DNA from: Pantoea sp. 18069
GTDB lineage: Bacteria; Pseudomonadota; Gammaproteobacteria; Burkholderiales; Burkholderiaceae_C
DNA length: 64,000 bases
Assembly (NCBI RefSeq): GCF_902706035.1
Contig: NZ_CACSJA010000016.1
Location: forward strand, 61,419 to 125,418
Direction: 5' to 3'
The notes under the pieces were generated by a model. It was given only the letters and a program-made list of their open reading frames with translations. It did no database searches and had not been told where the DNA came from. This document shows positions 8,448 through 16,850 of the stretch, piece after piece. The position numbers and the translations under genes are program-made. Each line of letters begins with the position of its first letter. Position 1 is the first letter of the stretch.

Positions 8448-8455
8448 ATGTCTGA
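8360..8455 (+). CDS. Possible 31-residue leader peptide with TTG start
   Basis: A TTG codon at 8360 is placed six bases after a consensus AGGAG, and the frame runs 31 codons (peptide begins LIATDFPRHAAD) to a TGA that overlaps the start of the enoyl-CoA hydratase gene by eight bases. The strong ribosome-binding site is otherwise unused, which suggests translational coupling into the operon. It is too short to judge by composition and could be chance. Confidence 0.25.
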   Translation: MIATDFPRHAADIFPFCPANAISNLVGVTHV

Positions 8456-9218
8456 AAAAAGCGTGCTGTTTGAAATCAAGGACAAGGTGGCTTTGGTCAC
8501 GCTCAACCGCCCGCCCGTCAATGCGCTCAGCCGTGAAATGCGCCGGGAAATCGTTGCGATTTTCGACGACATTTCCGCACGCGACGATATTCGCTGCGCG
8601 GTATTGACGGGCCAGGGCACTATTTTCTGCGCGGGCGCCGATTTGAAGGACCGACCCGACGCCGATATTCCCGGCGATTTTCTCGAGCACAACCGCATTA
8701 CCCGCGAGACCGGCAATGCGATACGCGAATGCGCCAAGCCCGTGATTGCCGCCATCAACGGCGCGGCGCTGGGCGCGGGCCTGGGCCTGGCCGCGGCCTG
8801 CGACATCCTTTACGCCTCGGACAACGCAACCTTCGGCATGCCCGAAATCAATGTCGGCCTGGCCGGTGGCGCGTCCATGCTGCGCACGCTGTTCGGCCGC
8901 TCCACGGCGCGGCGCATGTTCTTCACGGGCCAGCGCCTCACGGCCGCCGAGCTGCTGCAGCGCAATGTGCTCGAAGCCGTGCTGCCGCCCGAGGAACTGC
9001 TGCCCGTGGCCATGAAGCTCGCGCATGAAATCGCATCCAAGGCGCCGCTGGCCGTGATCTACGCCAAGCGCGCGGCCAACATGGTCGACGTGATGCCGCA
9101 GCGCGACGCCTACCGCTTCGAGCAGGAATTCACCATGACGCTGTCGCGCACCGAGGACGCGCGCGAAGCGCGCATGGCCTTCCTCGAAAAGCGCGAACCG
9201 CAATTCAAGGGCCGCTGA
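8448..9218 (+). CDS. Enoyl-CoA hydratase/isomerase family protein
   Basis: 256 residues of the crotonase fold. The oxyanion-hole regions are seen as GTIFCAGADLKD and AAINGAALGAGLGLAAACDI, followed by ATFGMPEINVGLAGG. The position normally held by the first catalytic Glu of hydratases reads INGAALGAG, and the second reads PEINVGLAGGA with Glu and Gly; the exact reaction (hydration, isomerisation or hydrolysis) is therefore open. First full-length gene of an operon running to 16574, three bases before the CoA-synthetase gene. Cytosolic. Confidence 0.9.
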   Translation: MSEKSVLFEIKDKVALVTLNRPPVNALSREMRREIVAIFDDISARDDIRCAVLTGQGTIFCAGADLKDRPDADIPGDFLEHNRITRETGNAIRECAKPVIAAINGAALGAGLGLAAACDILYASDNATFGMPEINVGLAGGASMLRTLFGRSTARRMFFTGQRLTAAELLQRNVLEAVLPPEELLPVAMKLAHEIASKAPLAVIYAKRAANMVDVMPQRDAYRFEQEFTMTLSRTEDAREARMAFLEKREPQFKGR

Positions 9219-9221
9219 ACC

Positions 9222-11378
9222 ATGAGCGACTACCAGACACCCGCCCCGGGAACCGGGATGGACGCCTTTTTCCTGGCGCGCGGCATTGCCGTGATAGGCG
9301 CCTCGGCCGACGCCACCAAGATCGGCGGGCGGCCCGTGCACCTGCTGCGCCGCCACGGCTATGCGGGCGCCATTTATCCGATCAACCCCAAGGGCGGTGA
9401 AATCCAGGGCCTGCCGGCCTACGCCCGCCTGGCCGACACGCCCCAGGCGCCCGAACTGGCGCTGATCGCCGTGCCCGCGGCCCACGCCGTGCAGGCCGTA
9501 GAAGACTGCGCCGCGCGCGGCGTGCGCGCCGTGGTCGTGCTGTCTTCGGGCTTTGCCGAAGCCGGCGAGGAAGGCGCGGCCTGGCAGGCGACGATGCGCG
9601 CCACGGCCCTGCGCCACGGCATGCGCCTGCTGGGCCCCAACTGCCTGGGCACGGTGGGCGTGGCCGAGCGCGCCATCGCCTCGTTCTCGGTCGCGCTCGA
9701 GGACTACTACCCCCAGCCCGGCGCCATCGGCATCGTTTCGCAGTCGGGCAATATCGGCAGCTACACCTTGCAACTGCTGGTGCAGCGCGGCGTCGGCATC
9801 AGCCGCATGGTGACTACCGGCAATGAAGCCGAAGTCGATCTGGCCGACGGCATTGCCGCGCTGGCGCGCGACCCCGCGACGCGCGTGATCCTGTGCTGCA
9901 TGGAAACCTGCCGCGACGGCGAGCGCCTCACGCAGGCACTGGCGATTGCGCGCGAACACCGCACGCCCGTGGTGGTGCTCAAGATCGGCGCCACCGAACA
10001 GGGCCAGGCCGCGGCGGCCTCGCACACCGGCGCGCTGGCGGCCTCGGACGCGGTGATAGACGCCGTGCTGCGCCGCCATGGCGCGCTGCGCGTGCGCTCG
10101 CATGAAGACCTGGTGGAAATCGGCCAGGCGCTGAGCCAATTGTTGCCAGACAGTCTGCCGCGCATGCCCGCGGTGACGCTGGTCGCGGCCTCGGGCGGCT
10201 TCGGCATCATGATGGCCGACGCGATGAGCGACGCCGGCCTGGCGCTGCCCGCGCTGGCCCCCGCCACGCGCGCACGCATCCACAAGGTGCTGCCCGGCGC
10301 AAGCACCAACAACCCTGTCGATGCCTCGGCGCAGATTTCCAGCCGCCCCGACATCCTGTTCGAAGTGCTGTCCGCGCTGCAGGAAGACCCGGGCGAAGCC
10401 ACGACGGTGCTGTTTCTTTCGCTGGGCCTGTACAGCAGCCGGCTGCGCGACATCTACCTGCAGGCCCTGGCCCAGCTGCGCGCGGCCTATCCGCAGCGCC
10501 CGCTGGTCATCATCAGCCGCGGTCCGGCCGACGCCGTGGTGCAGATCCAGGCGCTGGGCATTCCGGTGTTCTCGAGCATTGACGCCGCGGCACGCGGCAT
10601 CGAAGCCCTGGTGCGCCAGGCCCGGCTGCTCGAAGCCGAACAGCCGCCCGCGGCCGCTGCCCGCAGCACGGCCGCGCGCCTGCCCGAGGCCGCGTTCCGC
10701 AATGAATACGCGGCCAAGCAGGTGCTGATAGATGCGGGCTTTGAAGTGCCGCGCGAGCTGCAGGTGCCAGACGCCGACGGCGCCGTGCAGGCCGCCGATG
10801 CGCTGGGCTACCCGGTCGTGCTGAAGATCCTCTCCGAAGACATTGCGCACAAGACCGAAGTCGGCGGCGTGGCGCTGAACCTGGCCGACGCCGATGCGGT
10901 GCGCGCAGCCAGCGCGCGCATTTTTGCCAGCGTCGCCGCCCATGCGCCCCAGGCACGCATCGCAGGCCTGCTGGTCGCGCCCATGCTGCGCGGCGGCACC
11001 GAGCTGATCGCCGGCATTTCGCGCGACCCGGTGTTCGGCCCCGTGGTAATGGTCGGCATGGGCGGCATCTACGCCGAAGTGCTGCGTGACGTCGCCGTGC
11101 AGCCCGCGCCCGTGAGCCAGGCCCAGGCGCTGACCATGATCCGTTCGCTGCGCCTGTTCCCGCTGCTCGACGGCGCACGCGGCCAGGCCCGGGCCGACAT
11201 CGCCGCAGCCGCGCGCGCGGTCGCCCGGCTGTCCGAATTCGCCTGCACGCACCGCGACCAGGTCGGCGAAATCGACCTCAACCCCATCCTCGTGCGCCCC
11301 GAAGGCCAAGGCATTGCCATCCTCGACGCGCTGATGGTGGCCCGCACCCCTGAACCCGAGAGCGCCCATGCTGAATGA
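9222..11378 (+). CDS. ADP-forming acyl-CoA synthetase (fused alpha/beta subunits)
   Basis: 718 residues. It holds a CoA-binding domain (GIAVIGASADATKIGG, residues about 22-120), two succinyl-CoA-ligase-like flavodoxin domains (IGIVSQSGNIGSYTLQ), the swapping-loop histidine in ASHTGALAASD at about residue 268, and a C-terminal ATP-grasp domain (AAKQVLIDAGFEVPRELQVP, then LGYPVVLKILSEDIAHKTEVGG). The enzyme activates a carboxylic acid to its CoA thioester with formation of ADP and phosphate. It overlaps the next gene by 11 bases. No GNAT acetyltransferase domain is attached. It presumably primes the substrate for the dehydrogenases that follow. Confidence 0.92.
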   Translation: MSDYQTPAPGTGMDAFFLARGIAVIGASADATKIGGRPVHLLRRHGYAGAIYPINPKGGEIQGLPAYARLADTPQAPELALIAVPAAHAVQAVEDCAARGVRAVVVLSSGFAEAGEEGAAWQATMRATALRHGMRLLGPNCLGTVGVAERAIASFSVALEDYYPQPGAIGIVSQSGNIGSYTLQLLVQRGVGISRMVTTGNEAEVDLADGIAALARDPATRVILCCMETCRDGERLTQALAIAREHRTPVVVLKIGATEQGQAAAASHTGALAASDAVIDAVLRRHGALRVRSHEDLVEIGQALSQLLPDSLPRMPAVTLVAASGGFGIMMADAMSDAGLALPALAPATRARIHKVLPGASTNNPVDASAQISSRPDILFEVLSALQEDPGEATTVLFLSLGLYSSRLRDIYLQALAQLRAAYPQRPLVIISRGPADAVVQIQALGIPVFSSIDAAARGIEALVRQARLLEAEQPPAAAARSTAARLPEAAFRNEYAAKQVLIDAGFEVPRELQVPDADGAVQAADALGYPVVLKILSEDIAHKTEVGGVALNLADADAVRAASARIFASVAAHAPQARIAGLLVAPMLRGGTELIAGISRDPVFGPVVMVGMGGIYAEVLRDVAVQPAPVSQAQALTMIRSLRLFPLLDGARGQARADIAAAARAVARLSEFACTHRDQVGEIDLNPILVRPEGQGIAILDALMVARTPEPESAHAE

Positions 11379-12555
11379 TTTCCCTATGAGCGTCGACCTG
11401 GCCGGCTACCGCCGCCATGCCCACGACTGGCTCGCGACCCACCTGCCCACGCACATGCGCGGCGACAGCCTCGACTACCGCACGCCCACGCTGCAGGAAA
11501 GCCGCGAATGGGAAGCCGCGATGCACGCGGCCGGCCTAGCCGGAATGACCTGGCCCAAGGTCTACGGCGGCCATGGTCTGAGCCTGCGCGAACACCTGGT
11601 CGTGAACCAGGAAGTCGGCAATCTGCTGATGCCCGACAGCGTGAGCTCCATCGGCAAGGAACTCGCGGGCCCTATCATCATGGCCGTGGGCACGGAAGAG
11701 CAAAAGCAGAACTTCCTGGCCAATATCCTGGGCATGCGCGAGTTCTGGTGCCAGGGCTTTTCCGAGCCCGACGCGGGCTCCGATCTCGCGCGGCTGCGCA
11801 CCAAGGCCGTTCTCGAAGGCGACCAATGGCGCATCAACGGCCAGAAGATCTGGACCAGCGGCGCGGCCAAGGCCCATTACTGCCTGCTGCTGGCGCGCAC
11901 CGGCACCGTCGCCGACCGCCACCGCGGCCTGCTGATGTTTGCCGTGCCCATGGACACGCCCGGCATACGCGTGGTGCCCATCAAGTCCATCGACGGCAAG
12001 GATTCGTTTGCCGAAGTCTTCTTTGACGACGTGGTCGTGCCCGACAGCGCGCGCCTGGGCGCGCCCGACGAAGGCTGGGCCGCGGCGCTCAAGGTGCTGG
12101 GCATAGAACGCGCGACCAACCGCATGTACCGCCCCTGGCGCTTCGAAGCCGAGCTGCGCTTTCTGGTGCGCGCGCTGCGCTCCGACCCGCAGCTCGCGCG
12201 CCAGCTCGAAGACGGCGGCGTGCAGCGCCGCGTGGGCGAGCTGCTCGCCGAGATCGACGGCCTCAAGGGCCTGGTCGAGCGCTCGGTCGACCAGATCCTG
12301 CAGGGCCAGGCCGTGGGCGCGCGCGGCTCGCTGACCAAGCTGTTCTGGTCCGAGTGCCACCAGTCGTTTGCCAGCTTCGCGCTGTCCCAGGTCAGCCAGA
12401 TCGGCCCGCAGTCCAGCGCGCTGGCCCGGCGCGCGCGCCAGGTCTTCACCCAGGCCTACCTGTTCTCACGCGCCGAGACGATCTATGCGGGGACGTCCGA
12501 AGTCCAGCTCGATCTGATCGCCCAACGCATTCTCCAGCTGCCCCGGGAGCACTGA
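11368..12555 (+). CDS. Acyl-CoA dehydrogenase, FAD-binding subunit-like
   Basis: 395 residues with the full three-domain acyl-CoA dehydrogenase order: helical N-terminus ending GMTWPKVYGGHGLSLREHLV, middle beta domain FWCQGFSEPDAGSDLARLRT and INGQKIWTSGAAKAHYCLLL, and the C-terminal helical domain with RAETIYAGTSEVQLDLIAQR for FAD contact. The usual catalytic Glu in the HGG..FTWE loop is not found here but does occur in the next gene product. The two look like the halves of a heteromeric enzyme, as known for steroid side-chain dehydrogenases. ATG 11368 overlaps the synthetase; an internal ATG at 11386 is an alternative. Confidence 0.88.
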   Translation: MLNDFPMSVDLAGYRRHAHDWLATHLPTHMRGDSLDYRTPTLQESREWEAAMHAAGLAGMTWPKVYGGHGLSLREHLVVNQEVGNLLMPDSVSSIGKELAGPIIMAVGTEEQKQNFLANILGMREFWCQGFSEPDAGSDLARLRTKAVLEGDQWRINGQKIWTSGAAKAHYCLLLARTGTVADRHRGLLMFAVPMDTPGIRVVPIKSIDGKDSFAEVFFDDVVVPDSARLGAPDEGWAAALKVLGIERATNRMYRPWRFEAELRFLVRALRSDPQLARQLEDGGVQRRVGELLAEIDGLKGLVERSVDQILQGQAVGARGSLTKLFWSECHQSFASFALSQVSQIGPQSSALARRARQVFTQAYLFSRAETIYAGTSEVQLDLIAQRILQLPREH

Positions 12556-12556
12556 C

Positions 12557-13546
12557 ATGACCCAAGAAGACCAGGGGCTGCGCCCCGAAGAGTTCGGCGA
12601 GGCCGCCGAAGCCGCGATCACCGATGCGCTCAGCCGCCCCGAAGACACCCATGCGGGCGTGCTCGCCGCGGCCGGCCTGTTCGGCGTCTGCGCACCTGAA
12701 GACGACGGCGGCATGGACCTGCCGCTGGCCTTTGCCGTGCCCGTGGTGCAGGCCGCCGGAAAGCTGCGCCTGCGCTTTGCGCTGGCCGAGCAGATAGCTC
12801 TCGCACGCCACCTGCCCGATGCGGCGCTGCGTGCGGCGCTGGTCGACGGCAGCCGCCGCGCGACGATTGCCGCGCAAGGCCGGCTGGGCGACGCTTGGGC
12901 AGGCCATGCGCGCCAGGCGCAGCAGGCCGACTGGCTGCTGCTGCGCGCGGCGCAGGGCGAAGGCGCGGTGCTGGTCGATCTCGCCGGCGCGCCGCGCGAA
13001 CTCGATCCCTCGCTGGACCCCGAGGAACCCGCGGCCTGGCTGGATCTGTCACAAGCCAAGGTGCTGGCCGAAATCGATGCCACCGCTGCCGCCGCGCTGT
13101 GGCATGACCTGGACCTGCTGTTCGCGGCCAGCGCCCATGGCGCGGCCGACGGCGCGCTGCAGGCCGCCGTGGAGCACACCGGCACGCGCGTGCAGTTTGG
13201 CGCGCCTTTGTCGACGCGCCAGGCCGTGCGCCACTGGCTGGCGCGCATGAAGCTGTTCCACGAGGCCAGCGGCGCGGCCATCGCCCATGCGCTGCGCGTC
13301 GATCCCGCGGAGCCCGAGCGCGCCAAGCCGGCGCGCGTGGCACGCAGCGCGCTGGCGCTCAATCTGCAGCACGCGGCCTTCATCATCGAGAAGGCCATGC
13401 ACCTGCACGGGGGCATGGGCTTCACCTGGGAGCTGCCGCTGCACCGCGCGCTGCGCAGCGTGCGCGCGCTGGACGCTGCCTGCGGCGCGGGCGCACTCAC
13501 GCGCCAACTCGGACAAGACTTCATCAATGCACAGGAGGCCGCATGA
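12557..13546 (+). CDS. Acyl-CoA dehydrogenase, second subunit carrying the HGGMGFTWE loop
   Basis: 329 residues, shorter than a standard acyl-CoA dehydrogenase. The N-terminal helical domain is recognisable (GLFGVCAPEDDGGMDLPLAF), the central beta domain is reduced, and the C-terminal domain ends with KAMHLHGGMGFTWELPLHRA, which carries the catalytic-type Glu. It starts one base after the stop of the preceding dehydrogenase gene and ends in an ATGA overlap with an SDR gene. From knowledge of FadE-type alpha2beta2 enzymes, I infer an obligate partner of the 11368-12555 product, acting on a bulky or ring-bearing acyl-CoA. Confidence 0.85.
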   Translation: MTQEDQGLRPEEFGEAAEAAITDALSRPEDTHAGVLAAAGLFGVCAPEDDGGMDLPLAFAVPVVQAAGKLRLRFALAEQIALARHLPDAALRAALVDGSRRATIAAQGRLGDAWAGHARQAQQADWLLLRAAQGEGAVLVDLAGAPRELDPSLDPEEPAAWLDLSQAKVLAEIDATAAAALWHDLDLLFAASAHGAADGALQAAVEHTGTRVQFGAPLSTRQAVRHWLARMKLFHEASGAAIAHALRVDPAEPERAKPARVARSALALNLQHAAFIIEKAMHLHGGMGFTWELPLHRALRSVRALDAACGAGALTRQLGQDFINAQEAA

Positions 13547-14310
13547 GCAGCGCCAAACTCGACTTGCAGGACCGCGTGGCCCTGATCACCGGCGCCGGCA
13601 ACGGCATAGGCCGTGAAACCGCGCGCCAGATGGCGGCGCGCGGCGCCGTCGTCGCCGTCAACGACCTCAAGCCCGAATTCGTCGCCGCCGTGGTCGACGA
13701 GATCCGCGCAGCGGGCGGGCGCGCTTTCGGCGTGGTGCAGAACATCGCCAGCCGCGAAGGCATTCAGGCAGCCGTCGAACAGGCGCGCAGCGAAGGCGGG
13801 CGCTTCGATATCCTGATCAACAACGCCGCCTGGGTGCGTTACCAGGCCGTGCCCGACATCCAGGCCGACACCATGGAACGCATGCTCGACGTGGGCTTCA
13901 AGGCCGTGATCTGGGGCATTCAGGCCGCCACCGCGGCCATGGACCCGCAACGCGGCGGTGCCATCGTCAACGTCGCCTCCACGGCCGCGCTGCGCTCGGC
14001 GCCCAACTCGCTGGTCTATTCGGGCATCAAGTCGGGCATCCTGGGCATCACGCGCGCGGCTGCGGCCGAACTCGGCGCGCAGCGCATACGCGTCAATGCG
14101 GTCTGCCCTTCGGCCGTTCCCACCGAAGGCACGCAGCGCAACCGCAACGCCGAGCGCGACGCGGCGCGCGTCGCGAGCACGCCCATGGGCCGCCTGGGCA
14201 CGGTCGAAGACATCGCGCGCGCCATCTGCTTCCTGGCCAGCGATGACGCAGGGTTCGTCACCGCCCAGGGCCTGGCCGTCGATGGCGGCGTGACGTTCAC
14301 CAATATCTGA
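13543..14310 (+). CDS. SDR-family oxidoreductase (beta-hydroxyacyl-CoA-type)
   Basis: A 255-residue classical SDR: TGAGNGIGRETARQ for cofactor, VNDLK with Asp after strand 2, NNAAWVRYQ in place of NNAG, INVASTA-type Ser in VNVASTAALR, YSGIKSG with Tyr/Lys, and TAQGLAVDGG at the end. It probably oxidises the 3-hydroxyacyl intermediate produced by the hydratase. The start ATG overlaps the preceding stop and the next gene starts two bases after its own stop, so it is internal to the operon. Confidence 0.9.
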   Translation: MSSAKLDLQDRVALITGAGNGIGRETARQMAARGAVVAVNDLKPEFVAAVVDEIRAAGGRAFGVVQNIASREGIQAAVEQARSEGGRFDILINNAAWVRYQAVPDIQADTMERMLDVGFKAVIWGIQAATAAMDPQRGGAIVNVASTAALRSAPNSLVYSGIKSGILGITRAAAAELGAQRIRVNAVCPSAVPTEGTQRNRNAERDAARVASTPMGRLGTVEDIARAICFLASDDAGFVTAQGLAVDGGVTFTNI

Positions 14311-14312
14311 GC

Positions 14313-15527
14313 ATGCCAGGCACCGTTCTCATCACCGGCGCCGCGGGCGGCATAGGCCGGGCCACGGCGCTGCGGCTGGCGCGTGACGGCTGGCATTGCG
14401 TGCTGGTCGATGCCGATGCCGCGGCGCTAGAACGCCTGCAGGCCGCCTGGCCCGCGGGCGCGCCCGCGCCGCTGGCCTTGGTCGCCGATCTCACCCATGC
14501 TGCGCGCATCGAGGCCCTGGGCGCGCTGCTGCCGCCGCTCGATGCGCTGATCAACAACGCCGGCATGTCCGCGGGCGGCGCCGAAGTGCTCGCGGGCGCC
14601 GACGACGGCGCGGCGCAGCGGCTGCTGGCGCTCAACCTCGAAGCGCCCGCGCGCATGGTGCATGTGTGCACGCCGCATCTGCGCGCCGGCGCGCGCATCG
14701 TCAATGTGGCCTCGGGCGCGGGCCTGCGTGCCATTCCCTGGCGCGGCCTGTACAGCGCGAGCAAGGCCGGCCTGATCGCCCAGACCCAGACGCTGGCGCG
14801 CGCCCGGCCCGACTGGAGCGTGAGCGCGCTGTCGCCAGGCTTTGTGCGCACCGAACTCGTGCAGCGGCTGATCGATAGCCAGCGCCTGGATCTGCCGCAG
14901 GCGCTGTCGCGCATTCCACTGGCGCGCATGGCCGAGCCCGAAGACATGGCCGAGGCCCTGGCCTTTCTCGTGGGCCCTGGCGCCCGCCCCTGCGCCGGCC
15001 AGTTGCTGGTGCTCGATGGCGGCTCATCCCTCTATGGCGGCAGCCAGCCGCTGCCGCCGGCGCAACTGCCTGCGCTGGCGTTCGACACGCCGCGCGCGCT
15101 GCAGTGCACGTCCATGGAATCCGCTGATTGGCAGGCTGCGCTGGCGCAACTGCCAACGGCCGGTGCCACCGGCCAGACTTACCCGGCCGTGATCGACGGC
15201 CGTGCCTTGCAGGCACCCGTGGGTGGCGTTCTTGCCGCCGTGCTGGACGCGGCGCGCGCCTTCCGCAACCAGCATGCGCGCCAGGCCAGCCTGACATTGC
15301 TGCTGCCCACCACACCTTCGGACATCGACTGGCAGTTGGCCAGCGACAGCGCGGCGGCGCGCATGGCCATCGCCACGCTGGCCGCCGAATGGGGCGCGGC
15401 GGGCCTGCGCATCAATGCGCTGGCCGCCACCTGCGCGCCAGCCGAATGCGTGCCGCTGCTCGATTACGTCAGCGGCGCGCGCGCCCAGTTCCTTACAGGC
15501 CAGGTGCTTTTGCCTGCCCTGCCATGA
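14313..15527 (+). CDS. Tandem SDR protein: complete SDR fused to a degenerate second SDR half
   Basis: 404 residues, about 150 more than a single SDR. Residues 1-240 form a complete SDR: TGAAGGIG at 8-15, INNAGMSAGG, NVASGAGL, YSASKAG, AGQLLVLDGGSSLYGG. The remainder lacks a TGxxxGxG motif, but its end repeats SDR sequence: RMAIATLAAEWGAAGLRINA then ARAQFLTGQVLLP. The Tyr-x3-Lys pair is absent there (ASDSAAARMA). The second half therefore looks catalytically dead and may be structural or regulatory. It is part of the acyl-CoA operon, 60 bases before the Bug gene. Confidence 0.82.
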   Translation: MPGTVLITGAAGGIGRATALRLARDGWHCVLVDADAAALERLQAAWPAGAPAPLALVADLTHAARIEALGALLPPLDALINNAGMSAGGAEVLAGADDGAAQRLLALNLEAPARMVHVCTPHLRAGARIVNVASGAGLRAIPWRGLYSASKAGLIAQTQTLARARPDWSVSALSPGFVRTELVQRLIDSQRLDLPQALSRIPLARMAEPEDMAEALAFLVGPGARPCAGQLLVLDGGSSLYGGSQPLPPAQLPALAFDTPRALQCTSMESADWQAALAQLPTAGATGQTYPAVIDGRALQAPVGGVLAAVLDAARAFRNQHARQASLTLLLPTTPSDIDWQLASDSAAARMAIATLAAEWGAAGLRINALAATCAPAECVPLLDYVSGARAQFLTGQVLLPALP

Positions 15528-15587
15528 TGCCAACCCAACCGCGGGCAGCCCTGTGCTGACCACGCAGAACACAGAGGAGACAACTTC

Positions 15588-16574
15588 ATGATCCATACCC
15601 CCATCACCCGCCGCACCCTGCTCGCCGGCTCGGCCGCTTTCGCGCTCCAGGCCCAGGCCAGCAGCACCACGGGCAACTGGCCGGCGCGCACCATCCGCCT
15701 CGTCGTTCCCGGGCCCGCGGGCTCGGGCATGGACATCTTCGGCCGCCTGCTCGCGGTGAATCTGCAGGAAGCGCTGCGCCAGACCGTGGTCGTCGACAAC
15801 AAGCCCGGCGCCAACAGCCTGATCGGCACCGACAACGTCGCCAAGGCCCAGGCCGACGGCTACACGCTGCTGCTGTCGCCTTCGTCGGCGATCGCCATCA
15901 ACCCCATCATCCAGGCCAAGATGCCCTATGACACCGAGAAGGACCTGCTGCCCGTGGCGCAGGTCGGCTCGGCCGGCGTGCTGCTCGTGGCCCACCCGTC
16001 CACCGGCTTCAACAACCTCGGCGACCTGGTACGCTACGTCAAGGCCCAGCCCAACAAGCTGGTCTATGGCTCCTGGGGCAGCGGCTCGACCGGCCACCTG
16101 GCGATGGAGGGCATCAAGGCCCACTATGGCCTGGTGATGGAGCATGTGCCGTTCAAGGGCGTGGCGCCGCTGGTGACCGATCTGCTGGGCAACAACATTT
16201 CCGTAGGCTTCACCGACATCGCTTCGCCCGTGCCGCATATCCGCGCGGGCAAGCTCAACGCCCTGGGCTGCACCGGCTCGGCGCGCGGCCCTGCCCTGCC
16301 CGAAGTCAGCACGCTGTTCGAGCAGGGCTTCCGCTTCGACATGAACGGCTGGTATGGCGTGTTCGCACCCGCCGGCACGCCGCCCGAAGTCGTTCAGCGC
16401 CTGAACCACGAAATCAACCGCATCCTGGCGACCGACGACGTGATCCAGAAGTTCGCGCTGCAGAACATGGCCAAGCCGCCGATCAAGAGCGTGGAGCAGT
16501 TCGCAACCACGGTGAAGCAGGATGTGGCGGTGTGGCAGAACCTGGCGAAGGTGGCAAAGCTGCGCGTGGATTAA
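15588..16574 (+). CDS. Bug-family periplasmic solute receptor, probable Tat-type signal
   Basis: 328 residues. The N-terminus MIHTPITRRTLLAGSAAFAL has a twin-arginine (RRTLLAG) followed by a hydrophobic stretch, so Tat export is likely. The mature part shows the Bug pattern WPARTIRLVVPGPAGSGMD, VVVDNKPGANSLIG and AQADGYTLLLSP. It probably binds the carboxylate processed by the upstream acyl-CoA enzymes. An AGAGGAG-type ribosome-binding site (GAGGAGAC) lies about ten bases before the ATG. It ends the operon; two palindromes follow directly. Confidence 0.9.
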   Translation: MIHTPITRRTLLAGSAAFALQAQASSTTGNWPARTIRLVVPGPAGSGMDIFGRLLAVNLQEALRQTVVVDNKPGANSLIGTDNVAKAQADGYTLLLSPSSAIAINPIIQAKMPYDTEKDLLPVAQVGSAGVLLVAHPSTGFNNLGDLVRYVKAQPNKLVYGSWGSGSTGHLAMEGIKAHYGLVMEHVPFKGVAPLVTDLLGNNISVGFTDIASPVPHIRAGKLNALGCTGSARGPALPEVSTLFEQGFRFDMNGWYGVFAPAGTPPEVVQRLNHEINRILATDDVIQKFALQNMAKPPIKSVEQFATTVKQDVAVWQNLAKVAKLRVD

Positions 16575-16600
16575 GCAAGGCCGACGCGGCTCCACCAAGC

Positions 16601-16631
16601 CGTTCATGGTGAGCTTCTCGAATCATGAACG
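16601..16631 (+). repeat. Palindromic repeat, possible transcript end
   Basis: CGTTCATG at 16601-16608 pairs with CATGAACG at 16624-16631 around a 15-base loop. It lies 27 bases after the Bug stop codon. The sequence type matches dispersed palindromes of Comamonadaceae; there is no T-run. Confidence 0.55.
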
Positions 16632-16656
16632 CCCTGCACTCAAGCTATAGGGCTGG

Positions 16657-16689
16657 CCGTTCACCCTTCGACGGGCTCAGGGCGAACGG
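16657..16689 (+). repeat. REP-like palindromic element (second in tandem)
   Basis: CCGTTCACC at 16657-16665 pairs with GGCGAACGG at 16681-16689 around the core CTTCGACGGGCTCAG, which is the same core as at 2405-2419. With the palindrome at 16601 it forms a pair separating the acyl-CoA operon from the sulfur region. Confidence 0.6.
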
Positions 16690-16744
16690 GGACCCCCTGG
16701 GCCGCGCCAGTATCTTGACGCCGCCCAAAGAAGATTTCCCGCAT

Positions 16745-16797
16745 TGCATATGCACATTTCTTCCTTGGCCTGCGTTCCCCGCGCGCGTAGATTCAGG
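16745..16797 (+). promoter_or_regulatory. Probable sigma-70 promoter and operator before rhodanese gene
   Basis: TTGGCC at 16765-16770 and TAGATT at 16788-16793 are separated by 17 bases, an acceptable sigma-70 promoter. A perfect 10-base palindrome TGCATATGCA at 16745-16754 is centred near -50 relative to the expected start and could be an activator site. The same TAGATTCAGG string at the -10 recurs before the Bug gene at 26274. Confidence 0.5.
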
Positions 16798-16850
16798 CAG
16801 ACCATTCGGTCTTCCTCACCTCTTTGCCGCGCGCACGCGCCTTTCGCTCC

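Noticed and set aside
8295..11369. 1024-codon open frame antisense to the hydratase and CoA-synthetase genes
   Set aside because: Shadow of two well-supported genes; residue composition is Ala/Gly/Arg/His/Gln-rich with no motif.
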